From positions 14,679,459 to 14,743,458 of the forward strand of contig NC_049979.1 in NCBI RefSeq assembly GCF_000003815.2: a stretch of DNA of 64,000 nucleotides, written 5' to 3'. The notes under the pieces are model-generated. The model was given only the letters and a program-made list of their open reading frames with translations, was not told the DNA's origin and did not search any database. Position numbers and translations under genes: made by a program. Below, in pieces: positions 24,301-37,791 of this stretch; position 1 is the first letter of the stretch; every line of letters starts with the position of its first letter. Source of the DNA: Branchiostoma floridae. Its lineage: Eukaryota > Chordata > Leptocardii > Amphioxiformes > Branchiostomatidae.

Positions 24301-27193
24301 TATAAATCAGTATAGCAAGACACAATGGTTCACTACACTTAAGTTAAAACATCTTCTGACACCTAATCCCTCGATACCAAGAGTTATCAAAAGCTGTCCA
24401 TTGAAAAGGCCCCTGCCAGGCTATATGACAATGAGCCCCTTTTTACAGGTCGGAGATCGTTTTGAGGCCATGATCGAACTGATGACTCGGACATTGTCAG
24501 GGCCAGCCAAGGAATTCTATCAGCGGGAGTTTGACTTCTTTGGGAAGGTGACGGCCATCTCAGGGGAGATCAGGCCCTATCCAAAAGGTGCAGAGAGGAA
24601 GAAGGCCTGTCTCAAGGCCATGAAAAAAATTGCTGTGAGTACCCAAGATCTGTTTTGAGCATGACACTACATAAGGATTATCAATTATACTAAACTGAAA
24701 TATATGATTCACAAAATAGACCATGTTGCCCACATTTGCCAGTATGTGTACATACATGATTACCTAGTTTCAAGGTGGAATCAGGAAAGAGCAACCCTGT
24801 TATATGTTTGAACAATATGGTATGGTCTAACCCTTGCTCCTGGTGCAACTCAGGTCCAGCCTGGCTGTTACCTACCCAGTAACCCTGAGGCTGTTGTGTT
24901 GGGAATCGACTACAACTCAGGAACTCCCCTACAAAGTGCAGCAAAGGCACCTTTCCTAGCCAAGTTTAAGGTTTGTTTGTTTTTTTCCAACTTATTTGCT
25001 TTATGACTTATGACTCACTGAATTTTCTGATTTATCCTCTTCATTCCTGAAGAGACCATGGCTTTTTTTCTTCCATCTGGGTCATAGAAACCCCAGCCTA
25101 TAATGTCATTGGGTCTTGGCTGTTGGCACACTCTCTACCTTTACATAAAAGGGTTGCTGTCCTTTAGACAGACACATGAGTAACTTCTTAGTTATGTCAC
25201 AATAAACATACAAGTTATTGACAGATAAGCATTGTTAGCTCAGGAATGTTTTGCCCAGTTGCAGACAAACTTCTGTCTGAATAGTCTTGATGTGAAACCT
25301 GAGACTGTACCTCCCTGCAGGTTAGAAAGTGTGGGATCAATGATCTGGAGAACCTTGGCCTGGAGGGAGGGGACACAACAGATGGAACAGCAGAGGAGGT
25401 CTGGCAGGCAGCCATCTTTAAAGTGGGAGATGATGTGCGGCAGGACATGCTTGCATTGCAGGTATGTTGTATTGACAGATTGGGTTGGTATGGAGGTTTA
25501 CTTCTTAGTACAAGCAAAAGATATCCAAGATCTGTACTGTAGTGCAAGTATTGGCTTATGCAATGAATGATGCCCACAGTTCTAGGGTGGCAGCCATTTC
25601 ATGGTGATTAGTTGTGAATTTCATATCAAGCACAATTTCCCAGACTAATAATTGCTTGTGTTGTATGTACCAACTACATGTTCATCTTTGTACAGCCTGT
25701 GGGAGAATAGCTTAAAAAGCTCAATATGTCCACAACCTTTCCTTAAGGTTAAACTGAATGGAGACAATCTTCCTCTACAGGTGATGACGCTGTTTAAGAA
25801 CATATTCCGGCAGGCGGGTCTGGACCTGTTCCTGTACCCGTACCGGGTCATCGCCACCGCGCCGGGCTGTGGGGTCATCGAGTGCATCCCCGACACCAAG
25901 TCTCGCGACCAGCTGGGACGACAGACCGACATTGGCCTTTACGAGTACTTCCTGCAGAAGTATGGGGATGAGATGACCCTCATGTTTCAGAATGCCCGCC
26001 GGAACTTCATTGAATCCATGGCGGCTTACAGCGTTATCGGGTTCCTGCTACAGATCAAAGACAGGCATAACGGAAACATCATGCTGGACTCACAGGTAGG
26101 GAAGCCAGTTAAGGAGAGAAAGGGGATTGCTTTGTGCAAATGCATGCAAGTCAGTCATTTTTCAGTCTCACTTTTTAAATAACTTTTTCAAGTTATTATT
26201 TGATAAATGAAATTGAAAATGTTGCAATTAGAAACCCAACTTGTTGTTCAAGTGAGTGCCTTTAAATGGGATGATATCATCTCTGGTCTGCTGCTCCTTG
26301 CCTTGATTTCAGATAGCAGAGTTATCAAAGCTGTATAAACTGTACATTTCATCTGTCCTTGATTGAACCAGTGAGAGTGAGGCTTCCTGTATACTTCAAC
26401 TTTCATTTTGTTGCTGCTACTCAGGGCCACATCATGCACATCGACTTTGGCTTCATGTTTGAGAGCTCCCCGGGTGGAAACCTGGGCTGGGAGCCAGACA
26501 TCAAACTGACCGATGAGATGGTGATGATCATGGGTGGGAAGATGGATGCCCCGCCATTCCGGCGCTTCATGGAGCTGTGTATACAGGTAATTCATGTGGG
26601 CTACATTATCTGCATATGGAAATATGGAGGCAGTCAATAACAATTAGATTGATGACAAGAAAATTGACTACATCTTACTGCTGGTGTACTGAACCCAAAT
26701 TTGTGTGCTATCAATATGGGATGCTTATGTAAGGTATGCTGAGCTGTTTGTGCAATGTTTAAGGATAGTCCCCTTTTCAAAGTGCAACCAAGAACCACCA
26801 TTGACAAGAATATGGATATTTCCTTGTGGGTGATGGCCACTCACATATTTGTTCAAAATTTTAGAAATGGCAAGTTAGCTTGTTAGATTTTTCTCGTCAG
26901 CTGGGCCAATTTCAATGGGATAAAAGCAACTATTTACCACTTGTTTCTAGGGCTACCTTGCTGTGCGCCCCTACCAGGAGGCCATTGTGTCACTGGTTGC
27001 ATTAATGTTGGACACGGCACTGCCATGCTTTCGAGGCCAGACCATCAAACTGCTTCGCCAGCGCTTCGCTCCCCTGCAGAACGAGAGGGACGCGGCCAAC
27101 TACATGCAGAAGGTCATCAAGGACTCCTTCCTCAACTACAGGAGTATCACCTACGACATGCTGCAGTACTACCAAAACCAGATCCCCTACTAG
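15367..27193 (+). CDS. PI4KA: Phosphatidylinositol 4-kinase alpha, complete
   Basis: Type III PI 4-kinase that makes PI4P, mainly at the plasma membrane in complex with EFR3 and TTC7. Fourteen exons join in phase to 2,112 residues (human about 2,100): 15367-15663, 17080-17163, 17576-17695, 18086-22087, 22407-22639, 22893-22983, 23597-23800, 24140-24283, 24449-24634, 24854-24970, 25321-25461, 25781-26095, 26425-26586 and 26951-27193. The N-terminus matches the family (AVIALG-like [16 protein letters not shown]). The large middle exon holds the helical solenoid, including [16 protein letters not shown] and [24 protein letters not shown]. The kinase domain has the ATP-binding lysine in AAIFKVGDD (K1860), the catalytic loop DRHNGN (1967-1972), the DFG motif (1985-1987), and the family C-terminus ending YYQNQIPY. 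The start is the first ATG of exon 1. Exon 4 is 4,002 bp long, which is odd for a gene with about 55 exons in human. Confidence 0.97.
16020..16150. repeat. Probable dispersed repeat fragment
   Basis: A GC-richer block in an AT-rich intron with a palindromic core (CGAGGCGGCGCCTCG) followed by TTTTACGTCCCATCCAAAAG. The composition and wording look like a dispersed invertebrate repeat, but no ends or target duplications could be defined. Confidence 0.35.
16276..16313. repeat. Short hairpin with CCAAGGAGGTT arms (copy 1)
   Basis: Perfect 14-bp arms CAAGGAGGTTAAAA and TTTTAACCTCCTTG around a 7-base loop. The same arm core recurs at 44617-44660 and 54169-54193. Confidence 0.7.
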
Positions 27194-29678
27194 AGGGCAT
27201 CTTATCACCAAGAACATGCTTCTGTACTGCCCAAACCATACTTCTTTCAACAGGATTTTGCTATCCCAAAACTGCTGTAGCTTGCTTCCAACTACATGTA
27301 ATGTGTAATACATTCAGACTGTTTCATACTAGAAGTTTTACTGTTGAAAACCAAACTACAAGTCAAATGTACATGTATCATGTATGAAAGTACATTCTAT
27401 TTAGAATGCCCTTATGAGGATGATAATGCACTGTTTTGTGTATTTTGTGAAGAACTGATAAAAATGCAGTAAGTAGAGATCTGTAACATGTATTGACTAA
27501 ATGTAAAAAGACCAGAGATATAGTGTATATGATACTGTACCTACAATGGCTACATGGTACATATTAGTGCTTTTTGCTACATATAACACTTTTGAAGTTG
27601 TTTCAAGATGTAGAGTTTGCCTCATTGTTTAATTGAGCACATTCTCTTCTGTGTTATCATGTCCGTTTTTGCCATATATTTTACAGTTATTGAGTGACTT
27701 TGAGAATTGATTAGGTTTTTCATATTTTCAGTGTTTTTTTAGATTTGAAAAACCGTGTTTCACAAACTTCTCAGAACAGTGCAAATTTCTGTAGAGAACT
27801 AGAGCTCTTTATAGCCTGCTACAAGGATATTGCTATTTTTTGTGCCGTTGTTTAAACGTGTTACAGTATGTAGGGGCGTAGTTTCAGCTCTTGTATACAT
27901 AACGTTCCATATGCAACTTAAATGCAATATCGTGTTTTGAGTGTGCATTGTTGGTGTATCATTTCCTTTTGAACTGCACAATGTGATTTATCATTGTATA
28001 TACATGTATGTGTGCTCTAGTCAAGTTGTATTTTTGAACATTGTAAGTACATGTAGTGAGAGAAAGAGTTAGTATAGCCAAACGTTATTGCAGTATAAGA
28101 GTGTAATGATCATAACGCTGTGTGCGAAATGAAACTGAAGTGCAATATTGAAATGGAGATTACCAATATTACTTTATGGGATGTAAGGAAATTTTGAAAT
28201 GTGAATATTGCCAGTAATAGATTCTTCTGTTAGATTTTAAATTCTTTTCAAAGATTTCTTCCAAATTACGTATTGACAATATGAATGTGTATCAGCTTAA
28301 ACCATGAAAAATTAAAATTGAAACCCTCAAAATCTGCTCCCCCCCCCCTGGAACTATTAAAGGTATACAGATAAATTTGAAACAGATATGTACATACAAA
28401 TAAATTTGAAACTACTACCCTGATCAGATCTATTGGACAACATGACAATGTGGTCATTTCTGTTTATTAGGAAGGATGACTGTACAAAGTAGTCAGGGGA
28501 AGGCTAGGAGAAGGCTTTGTTATATGTGGGCCTGAATGTTTATTTGTGTATGAAGACTTTCAGGAACAAAGGAGAAAATGTGGCAAGTCAGTAATATGAC
28601 TGATTCTACTGTTTGTTTATTTGTATACTACCATTGCTTCAACTTGTTTTTTGTATTGGTCTTGCGTCCATTTGTAATGAATCTTTAGGCATACTTGGTT
28701 GTACATTCATGTACTTTTTCACCACTGTAAAACCGTATTGCATGGTTTCAGAGAACACCATTGGTTTGGACATTCATTTGTCACTTTGTTATGGTTACTT
28801 TGAACACCTGTAATTGACCTTCCTTGTTAGATTATGTCCAATTTTAGCTGTGGATGTCTGCATGTAGACAAAGTGAGAACTCCCAAGATGGACAACAGTA
28901 CTGTCTTGTACTTTGTGCACTTAGTGGAATGAATGCTATTGCTTTTTAGACTTGGACAAAGCAGTTAAGACAAGCTGGACATTTTCATGTAGAGCAAATA
29001 GATCCGTTTGTCTGGTTATAACCAAATTAGGTCTCATGTCATTATTGCTGATACCCCAGGAGGTATGAAAGGTACAACTAGTATCCTCTTCAAATTCTTG
29101 TAATGATACCACATAGACACCTCCACCCACGTAATATCTTTTGTAGAAAAAAAAACATCATAGAAAATGTAACATCCTTCACAAAAGAAACAGAAAGTCT
29201 TTAATACCAGTAAGTTTAGAATCAAGTGAAGTGTCTCAATCCCTATATGCAGTTCCATATGAAACTTGCAAATGGCCTGAATCTCAGTTATTCATTTTTA
29301 TGTACTCCATCAATTCTCAATTCCATTAAGATTATATATGCTTGTCACTGCTTAAACTTGAATTACTCCATCAAAATACTCCAAACACAACATGACAAAC
29401 TGTAGCAGTGACACTGATGAATTTACTGTACTAGCTAAATCTGTTCCAAATAATTGCAAATGTTTAAACAAAAATCTAAAAAAGATTCAATTATACTGCT
29501 AAATATCAGTCAATCACAAGACTGCAGTCACTGCTGACCCCAACTTGTTAGCACTTGTCAACTTCAATCTCAAACACCCTGCAATATTTGGAATTAATAC
29601 TTCTAACTTTGCAGGAAATATGTTGAATCTAATAAAAATGTATCCAACATACTAGACTATATAAGTAAGCACTGTTAC
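27194..29678. other. Convergent 3' UTRs of PI4KA and DNAAF2
   Basis: The stretch between two convergent stop codons is AT-rich with no coding potential. It should hold both 3' UTRs. A run of nine C bases occurs near 28340. Confidence 0.6.
28399..28404 (+). terminator. Candidate PI4KA polyadenylation signal (AATAAA)
   Basis: An AATAAA hexamer about 1.2 kb after the PI4KA stop codon. It is one possible 3' end; the true site is not decidable without transcript data. Confidence 0.3.
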
Positions 29679-32600
29679 CTAATCCAACTCAAACATGACT
29701 TTGTTGGTGAACTGTACAGCACACTCAGCCCTGTGTTCAGTCACTACCTCCTCCTCACCAGTTTTGACATCCCTGATTGTTAATGCATCCACAGCTTGTG
29801 GTTTGGGTTTCTTCTTAGCAGGGTCAGATCCTTCCTTTTTAACATCACCGTCTCCAACTTCATCTTGACCTGCTAGTTTGTCTTCAGACTCTGACACAGA
29901 CATAGACTCTGTGTTGGACACACCCGTAACAGTGCCAGCTTCTGACACAATTGCTTCACCAAAATCAGCTGTGGTGGGTTCACCTTCTGTCTTTCCATGA
30001 CCATTTGCTACCTTCTGAGCATTCTGATTATCTTTCTTACTCTTTTGCTTCTTTTTGCTTTTTCCATTCTTTTCATCAAGTTTGTGGATTTCCACCTTGT
30101 CCGAAAAAGTGACACTTTTCTTCCCTGAGTTCTTCCTTTCCCTTCCTGTGTTGATGATGGTTTTGTCAAAACCAATTGTGTCTTGAGTAGATGCTCCTTT
30201 CTTACTCTGTGAAACATTTGTTGACTGATTGGAGATGGCAGGTTTGCTTGATGTGTCTGTCTTTCTTTCCTCTTCCTCCTTTACCTCCAAGAGTCCACCT
30301 TCCTCACCTGATGTCCCTGGTCCAGTCTTACCGCCAGCATTAGAGTCCTGACTTTGACCTTGAGTTTTCCCTTTCTTTTTCCTTCTCCTCCTTTTTGTCT
30401 TCCCTGTTGGCACATCTGTATCATTGTCCTTGAGTAAGACATTCTCACCATCTTGTACCGTCTCAGCAGGACTTTCAACACCGTTTCCAGAAACAGACTT
30501 CTCTGGCACAGCTTCTGTTCCCAGAGCATTGCCCGAATCATCATCATCATCACTATCCAACCCCTCTCCCTTCTTTCCTGCCTCAATCATTTCACTGACA
30601 CGCTCCTTAATAGAAGACTTCCCAGATGATGTTTGAGATGAGAGGTTGTCCTCATCTACCGTCACACCTGTGGGAGTGGGTTTTTCTCCCATCTCCTGCT
30701 TCTGCACACCCGTGGTCTTCTGTATTTAAAAAATGAAGATATGCAATATTGTAATGTTTACTCATTACGAATGACTACAGACATTACAATGGGAGCCTAT
30801 GCAGCATACATCATACCAACCAATCCTTGCTGTCCAGGATAAAAACTGTTTGGCCAATGATAGAGTGGCTACTTTTGGTTTTAGCTAGCCATAAATTCCA
30901 TTCACTAAGCTAACAGATACATTACATTGTCTTTTGTACTGTACAAAACTACTGAAGAATGAGTGATATGTTAAAGTCCCTGGCACCAATTCTATAATTC
31001 TTCATGAAAAGTCTTCTGATATACTCACAACATTCTTGGTATTCTACATAGTCTTAACCTAGACCATAGCACAGGAAGTGTTACAAGTCAAAAGCATCAA
31101 ACTAACCGTGAGTTCAATAGCCAGCTTGTCCTCCGATGCCTCTGTGACCTTGACACCGATCGTGTCAGCAGCCTCAGCCTGACCTTCACTGACCACTGCC
31201 TGGACAGCTGCCTCCACACTAGCTTCTGTCAGGAACTGTTTCTCCTGGAAGGACGCAGGGTGGACAATTAGCAGATATGACATTGAATACCTACAACCAT
31301 TCATATCTCAGTACAGAGTTGGCAAGAACATCCATATATCCATACATCTGCCCTATATGCTACCTTAGGGGTGCATAAAACCTACCTGATTTGAATCCTG
31401 GACTTCTACTATCACCCACAAGTGTGGTGGGTTCCTTAACGTGTTTGAGGTGTGGCCTCTCCCCTCACATCTTGCATTGCCCGCAGAATAAACCAATACC
31501 GCAACCAACATGCAAATCCAGTTTCAAAATATCAACTCTTAAGCTACAGATGTGATTACGAACATTAGACAACAGCATAACAGCTTTCAAGTACTTACCT
31601 CTAAGTTCATGATGTCCACCCCAGCCTTAAAGCTGGCCCACAATCCTTTGCAGCTGTCATCCTTGTGCAGAAGCAGCACGGCATTGTGGGGAGACACGTC
31701 CATGGAGGTCCGACCCCGTACCACAGTGTTACCGTCCAGCAGGACCACAAACAGCTGGTAGTACTGCAGCCCAGCGGTACCTGTAGGGATTGGAAATACA
31801 TGTATTTGTTAAATGCTAACTCATCACCTCTGCATAAAAGTCTTTAAGAATTAGAGCTTACTCTAAACATTAGGACAGCAGGAACAATATCATATCAGTG
31901 GCAATAAATGTACTAGTCTAGTATTACAGACATTGCATCACAGGAGGTACATACATTGTGTATATCAACATTAGAATGCATTCTAACAACTTCCTTTGCA
32001 CTCATGTGCACATAGTTGAACACAAAAGGACATATACTTAGCATGTTTAAATGTTGACAGAAATATTATGATCCTCTGTCACCATTATCTGTGGGTGTGA
32101 ATAGGTTATTGCAAGTCAGTAACATCAGTACCTGCTGCCTGGAACTGTACACTGATGATATAGCTGGATGTTGAGTAGGTTTTACTGATGCTCTTCTCAA
32201 TGATGTTAGGGACATGGATGACAATTGTCATACTGTCCTCATCCTGTCTGAAGGTGTAGTCAGGACAGGTGGGGGGAGCAGGTGTGGCTCTAACAGGTGC
32301 GGTGCTGACAGGTGTGGCTGAGTCAGGGGGCAGATCCAGGCTTGTGGAGCTGCTTTGAAGCTCATCCTCTTCCACGAAAATGTCCTTGTCTGATGTATTG
32401 GCAGTGTCTGTTGCAGTCTCCACTCCAACATCACTGGCTGGACCACTCCCTATCTCTTCTGTCTGAGCTGCTGCTGGGTTTCCACTCCTGCTGTCTGGCT
32501 CCACCTCTGACACTCCGGTTGGTATGATGTTCTCTCCATCCTGTATATGGTTCTCCTCTGCTTTCTCTCCCACCTGTACCTCTGTGACTTCCTCCACTAG

Positions 32601-34885
32601 CTGCTTGTCTTCTGTCCTCCCAGCCGTGAATGGAAGGTCAGCCTCTGGGGCTGGCTTCACCACCAATGTCACGGTCAACCGCCTCTTGCTCTTGTCAAAC
32701 TTTGCGCCTCCTTTGTTCTCATCTACAGGATAAGGCAGGCTGATGTCCAGCTTGTACGCAGGTTTCTTGGACTCCACCCTCAGCTGTTTCTCAAAGATGT
32801 CCAGCTCCAACTTAGCTGCTGACTTCAGCAGAGGAAAGTCAATGTCAACAACAAGTTCCTTAGGTCTTGTGGACGGAGCGGCATCAGGTGCTTCTCGGAA
32901 GTTCTGGATATCAAACTCTGATCGGTGCTTGATGGTGTACTTAGGCACTGTGAAATCTTGCTTCTTTTCTGGCTCTTTTTCTTCCTTAGATTTGGATGGG
33001 CTCTGTGTTTGTTTTGCCGTTTCTGTGTTTTCTGAAGAGGGACTATAAGGATAGGGAAACTTGATCGGATCATCGTCATTGTCAGGGGTAGCCTGGGGTC
33101 CATCAGATGACGGTTTCCTATAAAAGATAGATCAACAATCTGCACATAAATTTGTGCATAACTCAGCAAATTTACATGACAACTGGCTAAAGACCCATCC
33201 TACTAAGAATTATGATAGGTTCAGTTGTAGAGCACCTATACAATGTTCAGAAGTAAAACTGCACTTTTCCCTTCCATAAATTGCAAGAAACTAAAATACA
33301 CAAACTAATGGAAAAACAACAGAAAAACTAAAGCAACAACTGCAATTTAGGAAAAACAGCATCACTATATAATCTAAAGTCCCTCTCAACAAGTCTGCAC
33401 AAAAATTTTTCTCCAATTTTTCCCCACCTCATCACTGTAGCAGTAGGGTTCCCCTTGTACTTCATCTTGGGAATCTTGATGTTTGTTTTGTCCAGTTTTA
33501 CCTGGAACTGCCTCTCTAGAGCACTGAAGGCAATGTCATGCACCATCTGTTTGAACCTGCAAAATGGCAATAAGAGTAACATGTTTGTTCCTTTCTTTGT
33601 TTAAATCTTAGGTACTCAGTTTTTATTCAAATATCTGTAACGACACGGCATCTTTTTTACATGAAGAAGGCTTTTCTATTTAATGATATATTGTGTTACC
33701 TTTTATCAGCAGCGGCCTTTTGTAGCGTCTCCTGATGAAACACAACATCGTACACCATGCAGCGCTGCTTGTCCTTATCCAAGTCCTCCCGGCCTGGTGT
33801 CAGGCTGTGTGGAACAGACCAGGTCTGACCCATCCTCCTGCTGGGCCCCTCCCCCTGCACACAGGGCTGGCTGGTGGGTCTCTGGAACAGAAAAAACAAT
33901 TCATCATGCAGCAGAACTTGTAACAAGTCATCTACATTTTAATGGTACAAAGCCAATTAATGCGTCACTTCAAAATGCCCCTTGCCAGCACTATTGTTGT
34001 ATTCTGAGTCATTGCCTATCTACTAGAGGTCTATACTTAAGTTGCACAAGAGTTATCAGTTAACACATAGGGGAATAGATTGACTATCTGATACAAGTGA
34101 TAGGAATAGAAAATTTCAATATGGCATATTGCCACTTGACTTGATGCCTATAGATAAATGTGTGGGGAAACAGGTCTTTCCTCACCTCAATATGCTCATT
34201 AGCACAAATGTTGATAAAGCATTTCTTCTCCCCGTCCAGGGAAGTTTTGATAACATAGTGAGGTTCAGGGTTAATGAAGGTGACGTCAGTCCCCCGCTCC
34301 CTCTCCATGGCCGTGATCTCTGCCTCATATCTGGAACAGATAAGAAGTCCAGGCTAAACAAGATGACGAACAAGTTTGTAGATAAACTGATCATTTCAAA
34401 GAAGGAGGGAGAAGATGTCTACGAAGAGGGGAAACTAACCAGAGGTCAATTGCTTGGAAAATTGAATGAGGTTAAAATTCCATCCTCCATATGAAACATT
34501 TTTTTAAAAATGGACATTTATGGGAAAACAGATGTTGCACTTAAGAGCTAAACATTCCAACGTACTGCATGATTATAAGTTCCCATCGACAAATCTCTGG
34601 TAAGCAAGGATCTTATACCGTTACTTGTTGCAAGCAAATCGCTTGGCTGCTGACCAATTCGCCCCCCTCCCACTTCGTTTCATCTGAAGAACAAGATAAG
34701 ATAGGTTTATAATAATCGCATGGGTATCTGATCTTGTACCTTTTCCGGTTTTCTGGATCAGATATTTCCTCGGCGTACTCGGCGAACAGTTTCCTGAACT
34801 CCTCGCTCTTGAAAGCTTTCTCAAACCGCTGGAGTTCATCCTGTGTCATGTTCAGGTCTTCCAACTTCTCTCGACCCGACGCCAT
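29679..34885 (-). CDS. DNAAF2: Protein kintoun (dynein axonemal assembly factor 2), complete
   Basis: Cytoplasmic PIH1-family co-chaperone needed to preassemble ciliary dynein arms with Hsp90/Hsp70. Eight exons join in phase to 982 residues: 34740-34885, 34186-34330, 33700-33881, 33428-33556, 32132-33117, 31599-31780, 31107-31244 and 29679-30719. The N-terminus LEDLNMTQDELQRFEKAF and the block AEEISDPENRKRYEAEI match kintoun, as do HYVIKTSLDGEKKCFINICAN, CMVYDVVFHQETL and KYKGNPTATVMR. Exon 5 contains the FPYPY motif and the CS-like region with KLDISLPYPVDENKGGAKF. Human DNAAF2 is about 837 residues; the extra length is an acidic and Lys-rich low-complexity tail in the last exon, including a SDDDDDSG run and KRRRRKKKG. 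The start is the first ATG of exon 1. It ends FELD, close to the YDLD end of the human protein. Confidence 0.93.
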
Positions 34886-37791
34886 CTTGGTTTCTGTTGT
34901 TATGGCAATTACAGGGACAAACCAGTATATTCAGAGTACAGTGCTACTGGTGCTAAATACTTCACAGAAATGCATTTTAAGAATAATCATCACAAAAATA
35001 AACAGACAGTATCATACTAACAGATGTATTGATTTTAATCAGTATGATATTATGGCATTTTGAGAATTTCAACAATGAAGATTATAAACAAACGGTTAAC
35101 CCCCTCAAGCCTGACGTGAATGCACTTTTATTACTGTACGCTAGAGGGAGCGTTGAGCGTTATATCACGTTGCCCCATCACCAGTCTTTGGCCATGTTGA
35201 TTTGATTATATGGATGACATCCACGCGCACATCAATTTTCGTCCGTTTCCGAATAAAAAAATATTCCGAATTTATGGTTCGACAAGCAATTTCAATTTGC
35301 TAGTATTTTATGAGGGTCTGCATGCTCTTTTTCGTAAGGCATAGGCAGCCTATTTTTATTTCGTAACTCGTAGGGAAAACCATCTTATCTACGTAATTCG
35401 TAGCGAGGCGACCAAATTTAGCGTAATTGCCTCCCTTGATTTAGCGTAGTACATAGGGGGTTCTTCTGAATTCAGCGTAAATCGTTGACGGGACCCCCAA
35501 GCAGACCCTCTTTTATGAGCAGGTCACATTAAGGTCAGTGACCGGTTTAAAAAAAAACAGCTAGTCAGGGCCACTTACCTGTCAGGCTCAGGGTAACTAG
35601 CCTGCTCAACACAACCTTAACTGCTGGGTCGTTTCTACTACTGACCAATAAACTGGTAAATTCCCCTCAATTCCGACCTATACTACTTCAGTATTGAAAG
35701 CAGCACTAAAGAGCATCCATGAATAGTTTCATCATGTAAGTATAGTTTTATCATGTTAGTAAATCCATCTCTGATGCCTTCAACAGGACAAAGTGAACTT
35801 GTCGTATTCTGACGTAATATCTACAAGGATAGAAGTTGTAAGTAGTTTTAATTTTCTTAGTGCATAGGTGGTTCTTGTATAAGTAAAATGTTTGTAGAAC
35901 TTATCTGTTAATTCAGGACGTTCAAATTGGTGAAGGCAAGGGGTCTCTTATGAAATCTTTTATCATATTTTGCGCATCATTTGCTCGTACTATATTACTA
36001 TGTATTTCTACTAGACACAAACAATAACGACTTGCATCTTCCCAGTCCAAATTTCATGTCACATTTATTGTCTTCGGTATCATTTTCATCCAAATCACAA
36101 GAAAGGACTGCCAATATAATCATCTTGCATCAAATTACTCTTTATTGTTGAACTTTATAAAAGCTGCTGTTCATGAATGTAACATCACTAAGAGAAAGTG
36201 ACGAAGCCAGGTTTTTAAGATTCTTGTATGGGACTATGCAAAAAGAACTATCCTACAATATTTACTGCATACAAATTAAGAAACATTGTCTAGTAAGTAT
36301 AGTGTATTTTGGACCTGCTGGAAAACTTATGTTGATGGCATTGCTGCCCCTACGGCCTGTGAGGCTATGGGACCGGTGAGGTGAAGTGAAACCTGGAAAG
36401 ATCAGACCTCCAAGTTTGCACATGAATGATGCATTTTCATGAGATTGTAACTATATGTACAGATTAAAATTTACCTGACAGCTTCCCATTTAACCCCCCA
36501 GCATGGTGGACAATGCTTATGTCATAGTAAAGTTAGTGCAAACATCTTACAGGTATCAGTCTCTACAGCAGGCATCCTAAAATCAACATTAACAACCATA
36601 TGTTCAATTAAAGATGGTCATTAACAAACACTGACAGGTTCTGTCAGAAGGCTGAAGCATTGGTGGAAAATTGGATGTTACCTGTTAGAAAGACAGGCCT
36701 TTCATGTAGCCAGGCTACTATTCCAAGGACAGAGGTATTGAGTGTTGATATTCATACCAGAGGTACAGTGTGTGATTTAGTGAGACACCAAAGACATCTT
36801 CAAATCTACACACTTGGCCTGAGTCGTGCTACATATCAAGGGCATAGAAGCTATTAGCGTACGAGGAATGACAACATGTTCTTAGAATTTTCATGTGGAC
36901 TAGGGGTCGGAAAAAGGGCCTGGTCCCTGTCAAAAAGGTATTGAAATTAACTCCAAAATAATAATTTGGAAAGCCTGTATACAAAGCTACCACACATGTA
37001 ATAACTTGCACAGCCTTTAAGACAGAACAGACAAAAGCTATGGGAGCAATGCTCACTTCATCTTATTGTACATCACCTATCAACATCTGACAATATTTTG
37101 TGCAACTCAATGTATTTATTTTCAAGTACAAGTCCTGTTAGCTCTTATAAACATATTCTTAAATTTGAGGCTAGATTCATACTGCAATCTAAAAGTACAA
37201 AGTACATGCATACAAACGTCCAACATGCACCTAATGAATAGTAGTACTTCTAACAAACATCCATGACAGCATTAAGGTTGGCACCATACTGTCTTCTTCT
37301 TTTCCAGACATGATAAATGAAATTTCAATATATTCATAACAAACAAATTTTAGTGCTCAATTGCTCTATGAATCAATTCTTTTGCTCTTACCAGAAGTAA
37401 AGTTATTTTTTTCTATTGACTTCATATCAATGTGGGCTCAATCTTTGACAGGCTACGAGAGCCCATATACATGTACCAGACAGGTTTGGGAACATTTAGA
37501 CACTTCCAGCAAATAAAACATTAAGTTACATCTATGTTCAACATCAATATTACATCTACAATGCACAGGTACCTACTCTTGGTTACTAAGGAAAAATTCA
37601 CTACAGTTTTTCTGAGTGGTAAACTGATGCCCAAGGACCTGCTCCACCACACTGATACTTGTGCAAAGACTGTGAGTTGCACAGAGTGGTTGACCCTGTC
37701 CTTGGTGACTAGCTGAAGGTTGTGACTGGCAGGTGGATCTGTAGGCCCCTTGGTGAGTCCTTTATGTTTCTGAGCAGTGCCTGAAGAAAGG
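34886..37791. other. Intergenic region, DNAAF2 5' side and STIP1 3' side
   Basis: 2.9 kb with no supported gene. The DNAAF2 promoter must lie at the left end. The 35320-35480 stretch repeats 'tcgta/cgtaa' words and looks like an old repeat. A minus-strand AATAAA (plus TTTATT at about 37115-37120) could serve STIP1. The rest shows nothing. Confidence 0.5.
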
